This document shows positions 35,357 through 44,244 of a stretch of DNA of 64,000 nucleotides, in pieces (the first letter of the stretch is position 1; every line of letters starts with the position of its first letter). A program made the position numbers and the translations under genes. Origin of the DNA: Bacteroidetes bacterium UBA1312 (GTDB lineage: Bacteria; Bacteroidota; Bacteroidia; Chitinophagales; Chitinophagaceae); the NCBI GenBank assembly GCA_002307135.1, contig DBTQ01000034.1, positions 228,036-292,035 of the forward strand, written 5' to 3'. The notes under the pieces were generated by a model. It was not told the DNA's origin. It ran no database searches and worked only from the letters and a program-made list of their open reading frames with translations.

Positions 35357-35983
35357 CTATATAAACTTCTGTTCTTTGGCTGTTTTTAGTGCATCTTCTT
35401 TGGAATGAACATCCAGTTTTTGATAGATGTTTTTGATGTGGGATTTTACAGTCTCTAGATCTATAAATAACTCTTCAGCTATTTTCTTTCTGCTTTTGCC
35501 TTCGGCAATGTGCTCCAGTATTTCTGTTTCTCGACGAGTAAGCGGCGATTGGTCACTACGTTGAAAGCTACTTATGACCATGCGTGCAATGTTTGCACTC
35601 ATGGGTCCTCCACCTTCCATTACTTCACGTATGGCTGCAATCACTTTTTCGGGTGGGGTGTTTTTGGTAAGATAGCCAGAAGCACCTGTCCCTAATGCAC
35701 GAAAGATATTATTTGCCTGCTCATAAACAGTGAGCATGAGAATATAAGTTTCAGGTAATATTTTTTTAAGTTTCGGTAGGGCATCTATACCAGATATACC
35801 AGGCAATTCAATATCTAGTAAAAGGACATCAGGTTTGTCCTCTCCAATTTTTTTTAGTGCATCTTCAACATTTGAATAATCACTAACTACATTTATATCT
35901 GTAGCATTGCCCAATAAAAATACATAACCCTCCCGAATGGTGGTGTCGTCTTCAATAAGACTTACTTTGATGTTCTTTGTCAT
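35357..35983 (-). CDS. NarL/LuxR-family response regulator
   Basis: A 208-residue regulator. Receiver domain with SLIEDD, phospho-acceptor Asp57 (VLLLDIELPG) and Lys in YLTKNT. The C-terminal LuxR helix-turn-helix covers LTRRETEILEHIAEGKSRKKIAEELFIDLETVKSHIKNIYQKLDV. It is the downstream partner of the propeller-type histidine kinase: only 3 bases separate the kinase stop at 35987 from its ATG. Such pairs typically sense extracellular polysaccharide or envelope signals in this phylum, which is inference here. Confidence 0.95.
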   Translation of the reverse strand: MTKNIKVSLIEDDTTIREGYVFLLGNATDINVVSDYSNVEDALKKIGEDKPDVLLLDIELPGISGIDALPKLKKILPETYILMLTVYEQANNIFRALGTGASGYLTKNTPPEKVIAAIREVMEGGGPMSANIARMVISSFQRSDQSPLTRRETEILEHIAEGKSRKKIAEELFIDLETVKSHIKNIYQKLDVHSKEDALKTAKEQKFI

Positions 35984-35986
35984 TAG

Positions 35987-38900
35987 TTATTGTGTGTTTG
36001 AATGCTGTATGAAATTATGTAGTGTCAAACAGATTTTAGTCCCTTTGTTTTCAGAACTTATTATCTCGAGTTCTCCATCCATTCTTTTTGCCCGGGCATG
36101 CATGTTTTTTAATCCGTTACCCATTTTAGAAGAATTTTTATCAAACCCTTTCCCATCATCTATAAGGCTAATTTGTAGCTGATGATCATTTATTTGCTGA
36201 ACTTGAAATATTACATTTTGAGCATGAGCATATTTCATACAATTGTTTAGGGCTTCTTTCCATATCATTATAAAATTTCGACTCTTATCTAATGGCATTT
36301 TATAGTCTTTGTATTGTGGATCATTACCCAATACTAAAAGCTGAATATTAGTATCTGAAAAAAGTTCATTTGCAAGATCGCGTACATGGTTTGTAATTTC
36401 GTATAGATTGTCGTTAGCGGGCTGTAGTGACCAAAGTATATCGCGAGTACCGTTGTAGAGTTGTTGGGTATTGTCTTGTATTTGGGTAATTATTCTTTCA
36501 GTATCTGGATTACTTACGCCTATTTTGGATTTCAGTACATTGGTAAGTATATTGATACGGGTGAGTTTATTACCTACTTCATCGTGGAAGTCTTCTGCAG
36601 TTCGTTCTCGTACTCTGTTTTGTTCTTCTTTTCGAAGTTCATTTTCTCTTTTCAGGCGTCGTTGCTTGCTTTTATTGGCTGTGTACTGTAAATAAACACC
36701 TAATAGTATAGCACTAACAAAAATGCACAGCACAAACCAAATTGTTTTATGGAAAGGTGTTTTGATAATAAAAGAATAGCTCAATGATGCGTCTGTTTTT
36801 TGTTCATCATTTATAGAGCATTCAATAAGTAAAGTGTAAGAGCCGGGCTCAAGGGAAGAGAAATTTACGGCATTGTCAGTTGACCATTCCGACCAAGGAG
36901 CATCAGTACCTAATAATTTATATCGGTAGCATATCTTATCGACGGGGCTCAGGGTAATGGCCTGAAAAGAAAAACTAAGATTGTTTTGTCTATAGGGTAA
37001 AATGAGGTTTTGGGGGGTATGATACCAATTTGAACTGCCATTATAGAAATTTGAATCGATTTCTTTTCCTCCGAATAATTTTATTGATTCTAAAATGATG
37101 CTCAAAGGCTTGGCCACTATTGTTACGGCACTTGGCATATAGCAGGAAACACCTTCTGTAGTACCGAACCAAATATGACCATCTCCGGCTTGATATACTG
37201 CATTAGCATTACTTTCCAGACCTATGATGCCATTAGCTTTGCTATAATTACTAATTGTACTCTTACCATTTTTGTCAAAAATTATTTTGCAAATGCCTAA
37301 ACCGGTTCCTACCCAGATACTGCCCTCACTATCTACAGTAATGTTGTAAATAAAATCTGAGGCTAGCCCGTTGCGTTTATTAAATATGGTGTACCGACCA
37401 TCTTTGATATTGTATTTAAAAATTCCTTTGTCTCCAGTACCAATATATAGGTTACTATTTTTAACTAGTATGCATTGGGTAATTAAACTGTCTGTTATTT
37501 TACCTTTATTCCAGTTATTTATTTGACTATTGTGGTATAAAACGAACCCCCGGTTGGTAGCAATGAGTACACTATCAAAACCTATTTCTGCAAAACCTAA
37601 TACTATAGCACCTGATAGAGATATTAGATGAGGTTGTTCCTTCTCCAAGCACAATAGATTTTTCGAAAGGCCTGCCCATAATCTGTTTTGATGATCGAGG
37701 AATAAATTATTTATGGTAGTGGCATCTGGACTAATAGCTTCTATTGGCAGGTGTTTCAGTTTCCCTTTAGTATAACAAAATAATCCCCTGCCTCTAGTAC
37801 CAATCCAAAGTCCCTTATCGTTTTGCATAGCAATACCTGATACCATTACATTGCTCAACTCCGGTATATTCAATGATTCTACTTTCTCTCCCCAAGTATA
37901 TTTGCTCAGTCTGCCGGAATAGGTTGCAAAATAGATATTGCCTTTATCGTCGCCAGAAATACCTGTTACTTGCTTATCTACTAAACCAAAGGTTTCATCA
38001 ATACTGATAAACGGACCACCAGAATAGCGAAAAATCCCCTGTCCGTCAGAACCAAGCCAAATATTTCCTTCTCTATCTTTTATGATTGAATAGATGATAT
38101 TATTGCTTAGTCCATTTTGTTGATTGAAATAATGGACAGTACTATCTTTAATACGGAAAGCACCTGAAACGCATCCTAGCCAAAGCTGCCCGTTGTTGTC
38201 TTCTGAAATGGAAAGTAGTGGTGCCGTAATCTTTTGCAATTTATTTTTGGGGATATAACTTTCAATTTTACTGCCATTTTTAAGGAATAGACCGATATTG
38301 CTTAAGAGCCAAATATTGTGTTTATGATCTTCATATATTTTCAGAATGATAAGCTGTTGTTGGGTATTAACGGCAGAGTCAATTGCGTTTGAAAAATCAT
38401 TGTCTTGGAAAACATATAACATTCCATTTCTGTCTGCCGCATAAAAAAGTCCGTTACATTGTTGCATTGTGGAAAATATCATATCCCGACCATTCAATAC
38501 ATTGATCTTCATATTATCGGTACTACATATTTTCCCTTCAGTTAGGTAATAAATTTTGTTGGATTTACTGATACAAATATTGGTGGCGCTATATTGATTG
38601 TTGTTTTTGTTGACATTAATTAATGTAGTAAAATGTTTGCCATCAAATTTTTGTACGCCATCGCCAGTGCTGATAATAAGAAGTCCATTATGATCAAATT
38701 TTAGATCGTAAACGGTATTGGATAGGAGTCCATCATTTACGCTGTAGTTAGTAAACTTTTTGCCATCGTATCGTGAAATACCGCCTAATGTACCGATCCA
38801 TAGATTACCGAAGCTATCTTGAGCCATGCAGGTAGTTTGCGATTGGGCTAATCCATTCTCAATTTTAAGATTATAAAAAGGAAATCTTTGTGCTGAAGAA

Positions 38901-39004
38901 TGGAATGTTGCGATACACAGAATAATCAGATTAATGATTAGATATTTCAAGTATTTTTTCAATAGCGATGCTTTTTCAAAAAGTGAAATTAAGACCTTAT
39001 TCAA
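35987..39004 (-). CDS. propeller-type sensor histidine kinase (Reg_prop / Y_Y_Y / HisKA_3)
   Basis: A 1005-residue membrane sensor of the two-component regulator propeller family. It starts with an uncleaved hydrophobic segment near residues 15-38. Two seven-bladed propellers are built of Reg_prop repeats (GNLWIGTLGGISRYDG, NIWLGSDGQGIFRY, SIWVGTGLGI). A Y_Y_Y domain follows (ITLSPVDKICYRYKLLGTDAPW ... YTLLIECS), then a transmembrane helix near residues 750-772. The kinase core has HisKA_3-like DFHDEVGNKLTR with His about 806, and an ATPase domain with DDGKGFD and GNGLKNMHARAKRM. It is co-transcribed with the LuxR regulator. The propellers probably bind an external ligand that is not identified. 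Confidence 0.93.
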   Translation of the reverse strand: MNKVLISLFEKASLLKKYLKYLIINLIILCIATFHSSAQRFPFYNLKIENGLAQSQTTCMAQDSFGNLWIGTLGGISRYDGKKFTNYSVNDGLLSNTVYDLKFDHNGLLIISTGDGVQKFDGKHFTTLINVNKNNNQYSATNICISKSNKIYYLTEGKICSTDNMKINVLNGRDMIFSTMQQCNGLFYAADRNGMLYVFQDNDFSNAIDSAVNTQQQLIILKIYEDHKHNIWLLSNIGLFLKNGSKIESYIPKNKLQKITAPLLSISEDNNGQLWLGCVSGAFRIKDSTVHYFNQQNGLSNNIIYSIIKDREGNIWLGSDGQGIFRYSGGPFISIDETFGLVDKQVTGISGDDKGNIYFATYSGRLSKYTWGEKVESLNIPELSNVMVSGIAMQNDKGLWIGTRGRGLFCYTKGKLKHLPIEAISPDATTINNLFLDHQNRLWAGLSKNLLCLEKEQPHLISLSGAIVLGFAEIGFDSVLIATNRGFVLYHNSQINNWNKGKITDSLITQCILVKNSNLYIGTGDKGIFKYNIKDGRYTIFNKRNGLASDFIYNITVDSEGSIWVGTGLGICKIIFDKNGKSTISNYSKANGIIGLESNANAVYQAGDGHIWFGTTEGVSCYMPSAVTIVAKPLSIILESIKLFGGKEIDSNFYNGSSNWYHTPQNLILPYRQNNLSFSFQAITLSPVDKICYRYKLLGTDAPWSEWSTDNAVNFSSLEPGSYTLLIECSINDEQKTDASLSYSFIIKTPFHKTIWFVLCIFVSAILLGVYLQYTANKSKQRRLKRENELRKEEQNRVRERTAEDFHDEVGNKLTRINILTNVLKSKIGVSNPDTERIITQIQDNTQQLYNGTRDILWSLQPANDNLYEITNHVRDLANELFSDTNIQLLVLGNDPQYKDYKMPLDKSRNFIMIWKEALNNCMKYAHAQNVIFQVQQINDHQLQISLIDDGKGFDKNSSKMGNGLKNMHARAKRMDGELEIISSENKGTKICLTLHNFIQHSNTQ

Positions 39005-39074
39005 ACAGATGTTTCTTCTAATTATAAAATCACCCTGTATTTACCCCTGCCAAATAAGTTTATTTATTCAATTA

Positions 39075-39092
39075 TAGTACAACTTTGTACTA
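39075..39092. promoter_or_regulatory. 18-bp palindrome between divergent genes, possible operator
   Basis: TAGTACAA and TTGTACTA form perfect 8-base arms around CT. It lies between the divergent kinase (ATG at 39004) and M16 peptidase (ATG at 39185) and is close to neither a T-run nor a GC core, so it looks more like a protein-binding site than a terminator. Confidence 0.45.
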
Positions 39093-39184
39093 ATGAAAAT
39101 GCTTGACTTATATTTGACACTTGTTCTAATACAGCAATAATATCAAAGTATGAATTTATGATTTCAAAAAACAATGTTCGACCT

Positions 39185-40543
39185 ATGATAAAACAAACAA
39201 TCCTTGCCGTAGCCATTGGTGCTGCCGCATTTCCGGCTGTTGCACAAAAGCCGGCAAATTTTTTTACGACCAAGCTCGACAATGGTTTGGAGTTGATGGT
39301 AGTGGAGGATAAAAGTGTACCTCTGGCTACAGTGGAAATTACTACTAAAAACGGTTCTTATACGGAGAGCCCTGAATTCAATGGTTTGAGCCATTTGTAT
39401 GAGCACATGTTTTTTAAAGCTAATAAAGATTATCCTAGTCAGGAAGCGTATATGGCGCGTGTTCGGGAATTAGGTATTGTATTTAACGGTACAACATCTG
39501 AAGAGCGCGTGAATTACTATTTCACATTGCCTAAAACAAATTTGGAGAATGGTTTGAAATTCATGAATTCGGCTATTCGCAATCCTTTGTTTTTGAAAGA
39601 AGAAATGAAAAAGGAAAATGTGGTTGTAGATGGTGAGTTTCAACGTAATGAATCCAATCCTTATTTTCCTTTAATAGACGCAATGAACCACTCTCTTTGG
39701 GGAGATTTGTATAGCAGAAAAAATGTAATTGGCGATCATCAGATTATTAATACTGCTACACCGGAAAAGATGAACGCAATTAAAGACAAATATTACTGGC
39801 CGAATAATTCGATGCTTATTGTAGCGGGAGATGTGGATCATAATGATGTGTTTGCAAAAGCAAAAAAACTATTCAATGATTGGAAACCTTCCGGATTTGA
39901 CCCTTTTCAAAAATGGCCTATTCCTGAGTTTAAAGCATTGACTAAAACAGATTATTTTATTACAGAGTCACCGATTGCACAAGTGCCCATGTTTATGATG
40001 GCATGGCACGGCCCCGATACTAGAAATGATGCTGCTGCAACTTATGCGGCAGATGTATTTTCTACAATACTTTCTCAAAATTCCAGTAAATTCCAAAAAG
40101 AACTGGTGGATAAAGGCCTTGCTTTACAAGCTGGTATCAGTTATCAAACCCAGAAATATGTAGGTCCTATACAGGTTTTTGTTGTACCTAATCCAACTAA
40201 TGTTGCCGCTTGTGCACAGGCTTTGAAAGATCAGATGGCTATGTGGGATGCAGCAGATTATATTACCGATGAACAATTGGAAAATGCTAAACGTCAATTA
40301 GAAATATCAAACTTGCAGCAATTTGATATAACATCAAGTCTTGCTCATTCTATTGCTTACTCTTGGTGTAGTTCTGATATGGATTATATGTATAACTATG
40401 TCGATAATGTCAAAAAAATAAGTAAAGCGGATCTTCAAAATTATGTACGTAAATACATAAAAGGTAAAAACTATAGTGCCGGGCTGCTCATTAATCCTAA
40501 CCAAAAAGAGCAACTTAAACCAGTGACTTTCTGGAAGCCTTAA
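39185..40543 (+). CDS. M16-family zinc metalloprotease (catalytic subunit)
   Basis: A 452-residue exported pitrilysin-type peptidase. Signal peptide MIKQTILAVAIGAAAFPAVAQ; the frame starts at 39158 but the signal peptide fits the ATG at 39185. The inverted zinc motif HxxEH is seen as His70, Glu73 and His74 in LSHLYEHMFF, and the third ligand Glu lies in the GEFQRNESNP region. The next gene, 40 bases downstream, is an M16 relative without the zinc motif, so the two probably form a heterodimer (catalytic plus substrate-binding half), as in the known bacterial M16B pairs. Confidence 0.93.
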   Translation: MIKQTILAVAIGAAAFPAVAQKPANFFTTKLDNGLELMVVEDKSVPLATVEITTKNGSYTESPEFNGLSHLYEHMFFKANKDYPSQEAYMARVRELGIVFNGTTSEERVNYYFTLPKTNLENGLKFMNSAIRNPLFLKEEMKKENVVVDGEFQRNESNPYFPLIDAMNHSLWGDLYSRKNVIGDHQIINTATPEKMNAIKDKYYWPNNSMLIVAGDVDHNDVFAKAKKLFNDWKPSGFDPFQKWPIPEFKALTKTDYFITESPIAQVPMFMMAWHGPDTRNDAAATYAADVFSTILSQNSSKFQKELVDKGLALQAGISYQTQKYVGPIQVFVVPNPTNVAACAQALKDQMAMWDAADYITDEQLENAKRQLEISNLQQFDITSSLAHSIAYSWCSSDMDYMYNYVDNVKKISKADLQNYVRKYIKGKNYSAGLLINPNQKEQLKPVTFWKP

Positions 40544-40582
40544 TTGATTGTACTTTTCTTTTTCACTAAAATATTTTTCAAA

Positions 40583-41884
40583 ATGACTATAAAAGCAATT
40601 TTTTCGACAATAGCTATAGCCGCAATAAGTACTATGGCTACTGCACAAACTACCGAATTCACGGTAAAAGGGCTGAAGGTAATTTTTAAACCTTCTACCA
40701 AACAAACTGTAAGTGCTGTAATGTTTTTCAAAGGCGGAACAGGAAATTATGGCCAGGAGCAGGAAGGTATAGAAAGCCTTACATTATCTGCAACTACTGA
40801 ATGTGGTACCAGCAAATACAATAAGGATGATTTTAAAGATATGGCTGATAAATATGGTGTCAATCTTGGAGGTTCATCTAGCTATGATTATGGCAATATC
40901 AGTATGAGCTGTGTAAAACCATATTTTGATAAAGGTTGGGATTTATTTGCACAGGCTGTTACCAATCCAATTTTTGATGAAAAGGAATTAGGTATGTTGC
41001 AACAAAAATTGATATCCGGCCTTAAAGAGCAGGAAGGCGACCCGGACACTAAATTGTCAGATATGGCTATGAGCACTACATTCAAAGGAACACGCTATGC
41101 ATTCCGTCCGGAAGGCAAACCTGAAACAATGGAAAAGTTTACAAAGGATGCGGTCGCTGGTTACTATAATAGAACATTACTCAATGTGAATCGTATGATA
41201 TTGGTCGTAGTAGGAAACCTCTCTATAGAAGATCTTAAAACGAAAATAGAAAAGGCTTTTGGGGCATTACCTAATAATGTGGTAGCAACAATGGATGCAC
41301 CGCGTAGTTTTCAAGTGAACGCAAACACACTCAATAGTGAGGACAGAAAATTGGCTACAAATTATATAATGGGCGTGATGGGTGCACCGGAGGCTACTAC
41401 TCCGATGTTCAATGCTTATCGTTTAGCTGTAGATATTTTGAGTGACAAATTGTTTGAAGAAGTGCGTACGAAGCGCAATTTATCTTATGCTCCGTATGCG
41501 TATGTATCAGGTGGTTTTCGTCCTTTTGCAGCAATATATGTAAGTACTACTAAGCCGAAAGATGCGGTAACAGTAATGGTGGATGAAGTAAAGCGTTTGC
41601 GAAATAATGGATTTAAAGAAATCGAATTGCGTGATGCTAAAAACCAATTTGCGACTTCTTATTTTATGAAGAATGAATCTACTGGTGCAATTGCCCGTTC
41701 TTTAGGTGTTGCTGAAATAAAAGGCACTTGGAAAAATGAAGACACGTTTTTGGATCAAATAAATGCTGTTTCTTTATCACAAATGCAACAAGTATTTAAA
41801 GACTATGCAGATGGTATTAAATGGAATTATTTAGGTGATGCCGCCTTATCCGACAAAACGGCTTTTGAAATGAAAACCAAATAG
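40583..41884 (+). CDS. M16-family protein without zinc motif (partner subunit)
   Basis: A 433-residue exported M16-fold protein. Signal peptide MTIKAIFSTIAIAAISTMATAQ fits the ATG at 40583; the longer frame from 40544 adds a hydrophobic leader unlikely to be used. In the place of the HxxEH motif it has IESLTLSATTECGTSK, so it cannot bind zinc there. The C-terminal M16 half includes KLFEEVRTKRNLSYAPYAYVSG with the conserved RxxxLxY arrangement. It follows its catalytic partner directly and is probably the substrate-holding half of the dimer. A hairpin follows. Confidence 0.9.
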   Translation: MTIKAIFSTIAIAAISTMATAQTTEFTVKGLKVIFKPSTKQTVSAVMFFKGGTGNYGQEQEGIESLTLSATTECGTSKYNKDDFKDMADKYGVNLGGSSSYDYGNISMSCVKPYFDKGWDLFAQAVTNPIFDEKELGMLQQKLISGLKEQEGDPDTKLSDMAMSTTFKGTRYAFRPEGKPETMEKFTKDAVAGYYNRTLLNVNRMILVVVGNLSIEDLKTKIEKAFGALPNNVVATMDAPRSFQVNANTLNSEDRKLATNYIMGVMGAPEATTPMFNAYRLAVDILSDKLFEEVRTKRNLSYAPYAYVSGGFRPFAAIYVSTTKPKDAVTVMVDEVKRLRNNGFKEIELRDAKNQFATSYFMKNESTGAIARSLGVAEIKGTWKNEDTFLDQINAVSLSQMQQVFKDYADGIKWNYLGDAALSDKTAFEMKTK

Positions 41885-41902
41885 AAGATTAATTGATACT
41901 AT

Positions 41903-41941
41903 TTAAATAAGCCCGACACTAATATTGCCGGGCTTATTTAA
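41903..41941 (+). terminator. hairpin terminator overlapping the end of the convergent gene
   Basis: Arms 41903-41915 and 41929-41941 (core AATAAGCCCG and CGGGCTTATT) pair over 13 bp with a 13-base loop. The hairpin lies wholly within the 3' end of the minus-strand TIGR01777 gene, whose last codons it encodes. Confidence 0.7.
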
Positions 41942-42826
41942 TTCTATAAGGTTGGAGATTGCGGATTCAATATTCGGGTATTTAAAGATATAACCCGCTT
42001 GTTCAAGTCGGAGTGGTAATACCCAAACACTTTTTAGTATCAAATCTGGCTCGGTACCAATAAGTCGGGCACCTATTTTTATCATCCAAGTACTTGCAGG
42101 AAGTCCAATGGGTATATGTTTTAGCCGTTTTATGGTATGCATCAGTGTATTATTATCTACCGGATTAGGAGCTGTAATATTGATTGCACCATTTATGTTT
42201 TCGTTTGCCCAAAAGAATAAAATACTTTCATAGAGGTCTGCAATATGTATCCAACTAAATATTTGCTTACCCGAACCTTGTTTACCACCCAGCCCGAATC
42301 TCACCAAGTTTAGAAAAGGACTAAGCACACCACCATTTTTACCCAATACTACAGATATACGCATCGCTATTTGTCGTGTTTGAGGTAGCTTGAAAGAAAA
42401 AAATGCACTTTCCCAAACTTGTGCTAACTCCGCCAAAAAATCTGTGCCATTGGTCTCTGTTACTTCTGTAAATGCTTTTCTATCTGCATATCCATAGATA
42501 TTAGCGCCACTGGTATTAAGCCATAATTTTGGTGGATTCGTACAAGAGCGTACAGCGTTGCCAAGTATTTTTGTGGTTTCCGTACGAGAGCTGATAAGTG
42601 CAGCTTTATTTTTTTCTGTAAATCGGCAATTAATGGATTTACCAGCAAGGTTAATCAGCAAATCCGAATTTTCGAGCGTATTTATTAATGCACTATTATG
42701 AGTCCATTGGACATGTTCTGGTTGGCGAGAAATTACGATAACCTGATGTCCTAATTGTTGAAACTGATCGGTTAAATAACGACCAATAAAACCAGTCCCA
42801 CCTGCAATAATTATTTTTTTAGTCAT
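41903..42826 (-). CDS. TIGR01777 (YfcH-like) NAD(P)-dependent epimerase family protein
   Basis: A 307-residue extended SDR-like protein. The Rossmann signature IIIAGGTGFIGRYL opens the protein; LINLAGKSINCRFTEKNK and NTSGANIYGYADRKAFTE match the TIGR01777 subfamily. A C-terminal DUF1731-like part is seen in TSTWMIKIGARLIGTEPDLILKS. The canonical catalytic Tyr-x-x-x-Lys is not in the usual form (YGYADRK), which is normal for this family. The cell-division-related function proposed for the family is unproven. The 3' end overlaps the terminator of the M16 operon. Confidence 0.9.
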   Translation of the reverse strand: MTKKIIIAGGTGFIGRYLTDQFQQLGHQVIVISRQPEHVQWTHNSALINTLENSDLLINLAGKSINCRFTEKNKAALISSRTETTKILGNAVRSCTNPPKLWLNTSGANIYGYADRKAFTEVTETNGTDFLAELAQVWESAFFSFKLPQTRQIAMRISVVLGKNGGVLSPFLNLVRFGLGGKQGSGKQIFSWIHIADLYESILFFWANENINGAINITAPNPVDNNTLMHTIKRLKHIPIGLPASTWMIKIGARLIGTEPDLILKSVWVLPLRLEQAGYIFKYPNIESAISNLIELNKPGNISVGLI

Positions 42827-42859
42827 GATTTTTTATGATAAGAAAACATCGTTTTACAC

Positions 42860-44098
42860 TTATTTTTTGATCAATCGTTTTGCGAACCGCTCTATAGTCA
42901 AACCTTGAAATAAAATGCTAAACAATACGCAGAAATAAGTTGCTATCATCAACAATTGTTTGGCTTCTGATTCAGGGAGGGACAATACCAATGCTATTGA
43001 TAAGCCGCCACGTAGTCCTCCCCAAACAATAATTTTCGCTTCTTTATTGTCTATGTTTACAAAGGAAGGAACTAAGTATTTGGGTAAATAAACAATAATT
43101 ATTCTTGACAATAGCACAATTAAAATACCAACTAAACTGATAAAAATATAGGCAGTTTTGAAATCAATGAACAGTAGTACAAATCCTATAATAATAAACA
43201 AAAAGGCATTAAGAATGACATCAAGCAATTCCCAAAATTTGTGTACATATTCCAACGAAACGTCACTCATTGTTTTGTCTTGTCTGTAATTTCCCACAAA
43301 CAACCCCATAATAACCATTGCTAAAGCACCTGATAAATGTAAATATAAACAAAGGCTATAACCTGCCATTACAAAGGCTATCGTTAATAAAACTTCTATT
43401 TCGTAATAGTCAATGGATTTTAAAAGCTTGTGTAACAGAAATCCAAAAATCAGACCGAAAAATACACCCCCAATCGCCTCTCGTAAAAATAGAGTACCAA
43501 AATGTATATAATCAATATGATTACTGCCTGAGTTCAACGTTTCAAGTAAAGCGATAAACATAACCACACCAACACCGTCATTAAATAAGGATTCGCCCAC
43601 AACAATGGTTTCTATTTTTTTAGGAACATTAGCTTTAGTTAGTATTCCTAAAACAGCAATGGGATCTGTAGGCGCAATAAGTGCGCCAAATAATAAACAA
43701 TAAATAAAATCAACGGATAGACCAAAATAAATTGTGCAGGCATAAAACAACATTGCAATAATAATTGTAGAAAAAAGGACTCCCCCAACTGCTAATAATC
43801 CAATTGGTTTCAATTGATTTTTGATATGAGCCCAATCAGTATGTAATGAGCCGGCAAATAGTAAAAACCCCAACATGATTTCCAAAATAAAATGACTAAT
43901 GTTAGATTGTGCTACGATTGTTTTTATTTCCGAAAAATAACCATAAGCCCAAAATTTGCTACTTAAAATTATAATGGACATTATGGTAGAAAGAAAAAAG
44001 AGTCCGATCACAAATGGCATTTTGATGAACCTAAGGTTGAGATATGCGAATGCTGCGGAAAGGCTTATGAGCAATATTAAAAGATGGTAGCTGTTCAT
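42860..44098 (-). CDS. CPA1-family sodium/proton antiporter
   Basis: A 412-residue inner-membrane protein with about 11-12 hydrophobic helices. The CPA1 signature TDP at residues 144-146 (GALIAPTDPIAVL) and the Asn-Asp pair at 173-174 (SLFNDGVGVV) form the ion site. GGLRGGLSIALVLSLP near residue 355 is also characteristic. The cytoplasmic tail is short. It exchanges sodium (or potassium) for protons to keep cytoplasmic pH and sodium in balance. Monocistronic, divergent to the NagZ fusion. Confidence 0.92.
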   Translation of the reverse strand: MNSYHLLILLISLSAAFAYLNLRFIKMPFVIGLFFLSTIMSIIILSSKFWAYGYFSEIKTIVAQSNISHFILEIMLGFLLFAGSLHTDWAHIKNQLKPIGLLAVGGVLFSTIIIAMLFYACTIYFGLSVDFIYCLLFGALIAPTDPIAVLGILTKANVPKKIETIVVGESLFNDGVGVVMFIALLETLNSGSNHIDYIHFGTLFLREAIGGVFFGLIFGFLLHKLLKSIDYYEIEVLLTIAFVMAGYSLCLYLHLSGALAMVIMGLFVGNYRQDKTMSDVSLEYVHKFWELLDVILNAFLFIIIGFVLLFIDFKTAYIFISLVGILIVLLSRIIIVYLPKYLVPSFVNIDNKEAKIIVWGGLRGGLSIALVLSLPESEAKQLLMIATYFCVLFSILFQGLTIERFAKRLIKK

Positions 44099-44232
44099 GC
44101 TTGTTGTATTTAAATAGCTCTAATTGCTGTTAGTTAGCATAGCAAAGCTATACATTTTTTCGACCCTCGAATTATATAACTAATTGGTTTGTACGTTGAA
44201 TAATAAGTTCAAAATACAATCTTCTAATTGGC

Positions 44233-44240
44233 TACTTTTG
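44233..44240 (+). promoter_or_regulatory. -7 element for the NagZ/beta-lactamase fusion
   Basis: TACTTTTG lies only four bases before the ATG at 44245, so the transcript may be leaderless. No -33 TTG at a good distance. Confidence 0.4.
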
Positions 44241-44244
44241 CTAT

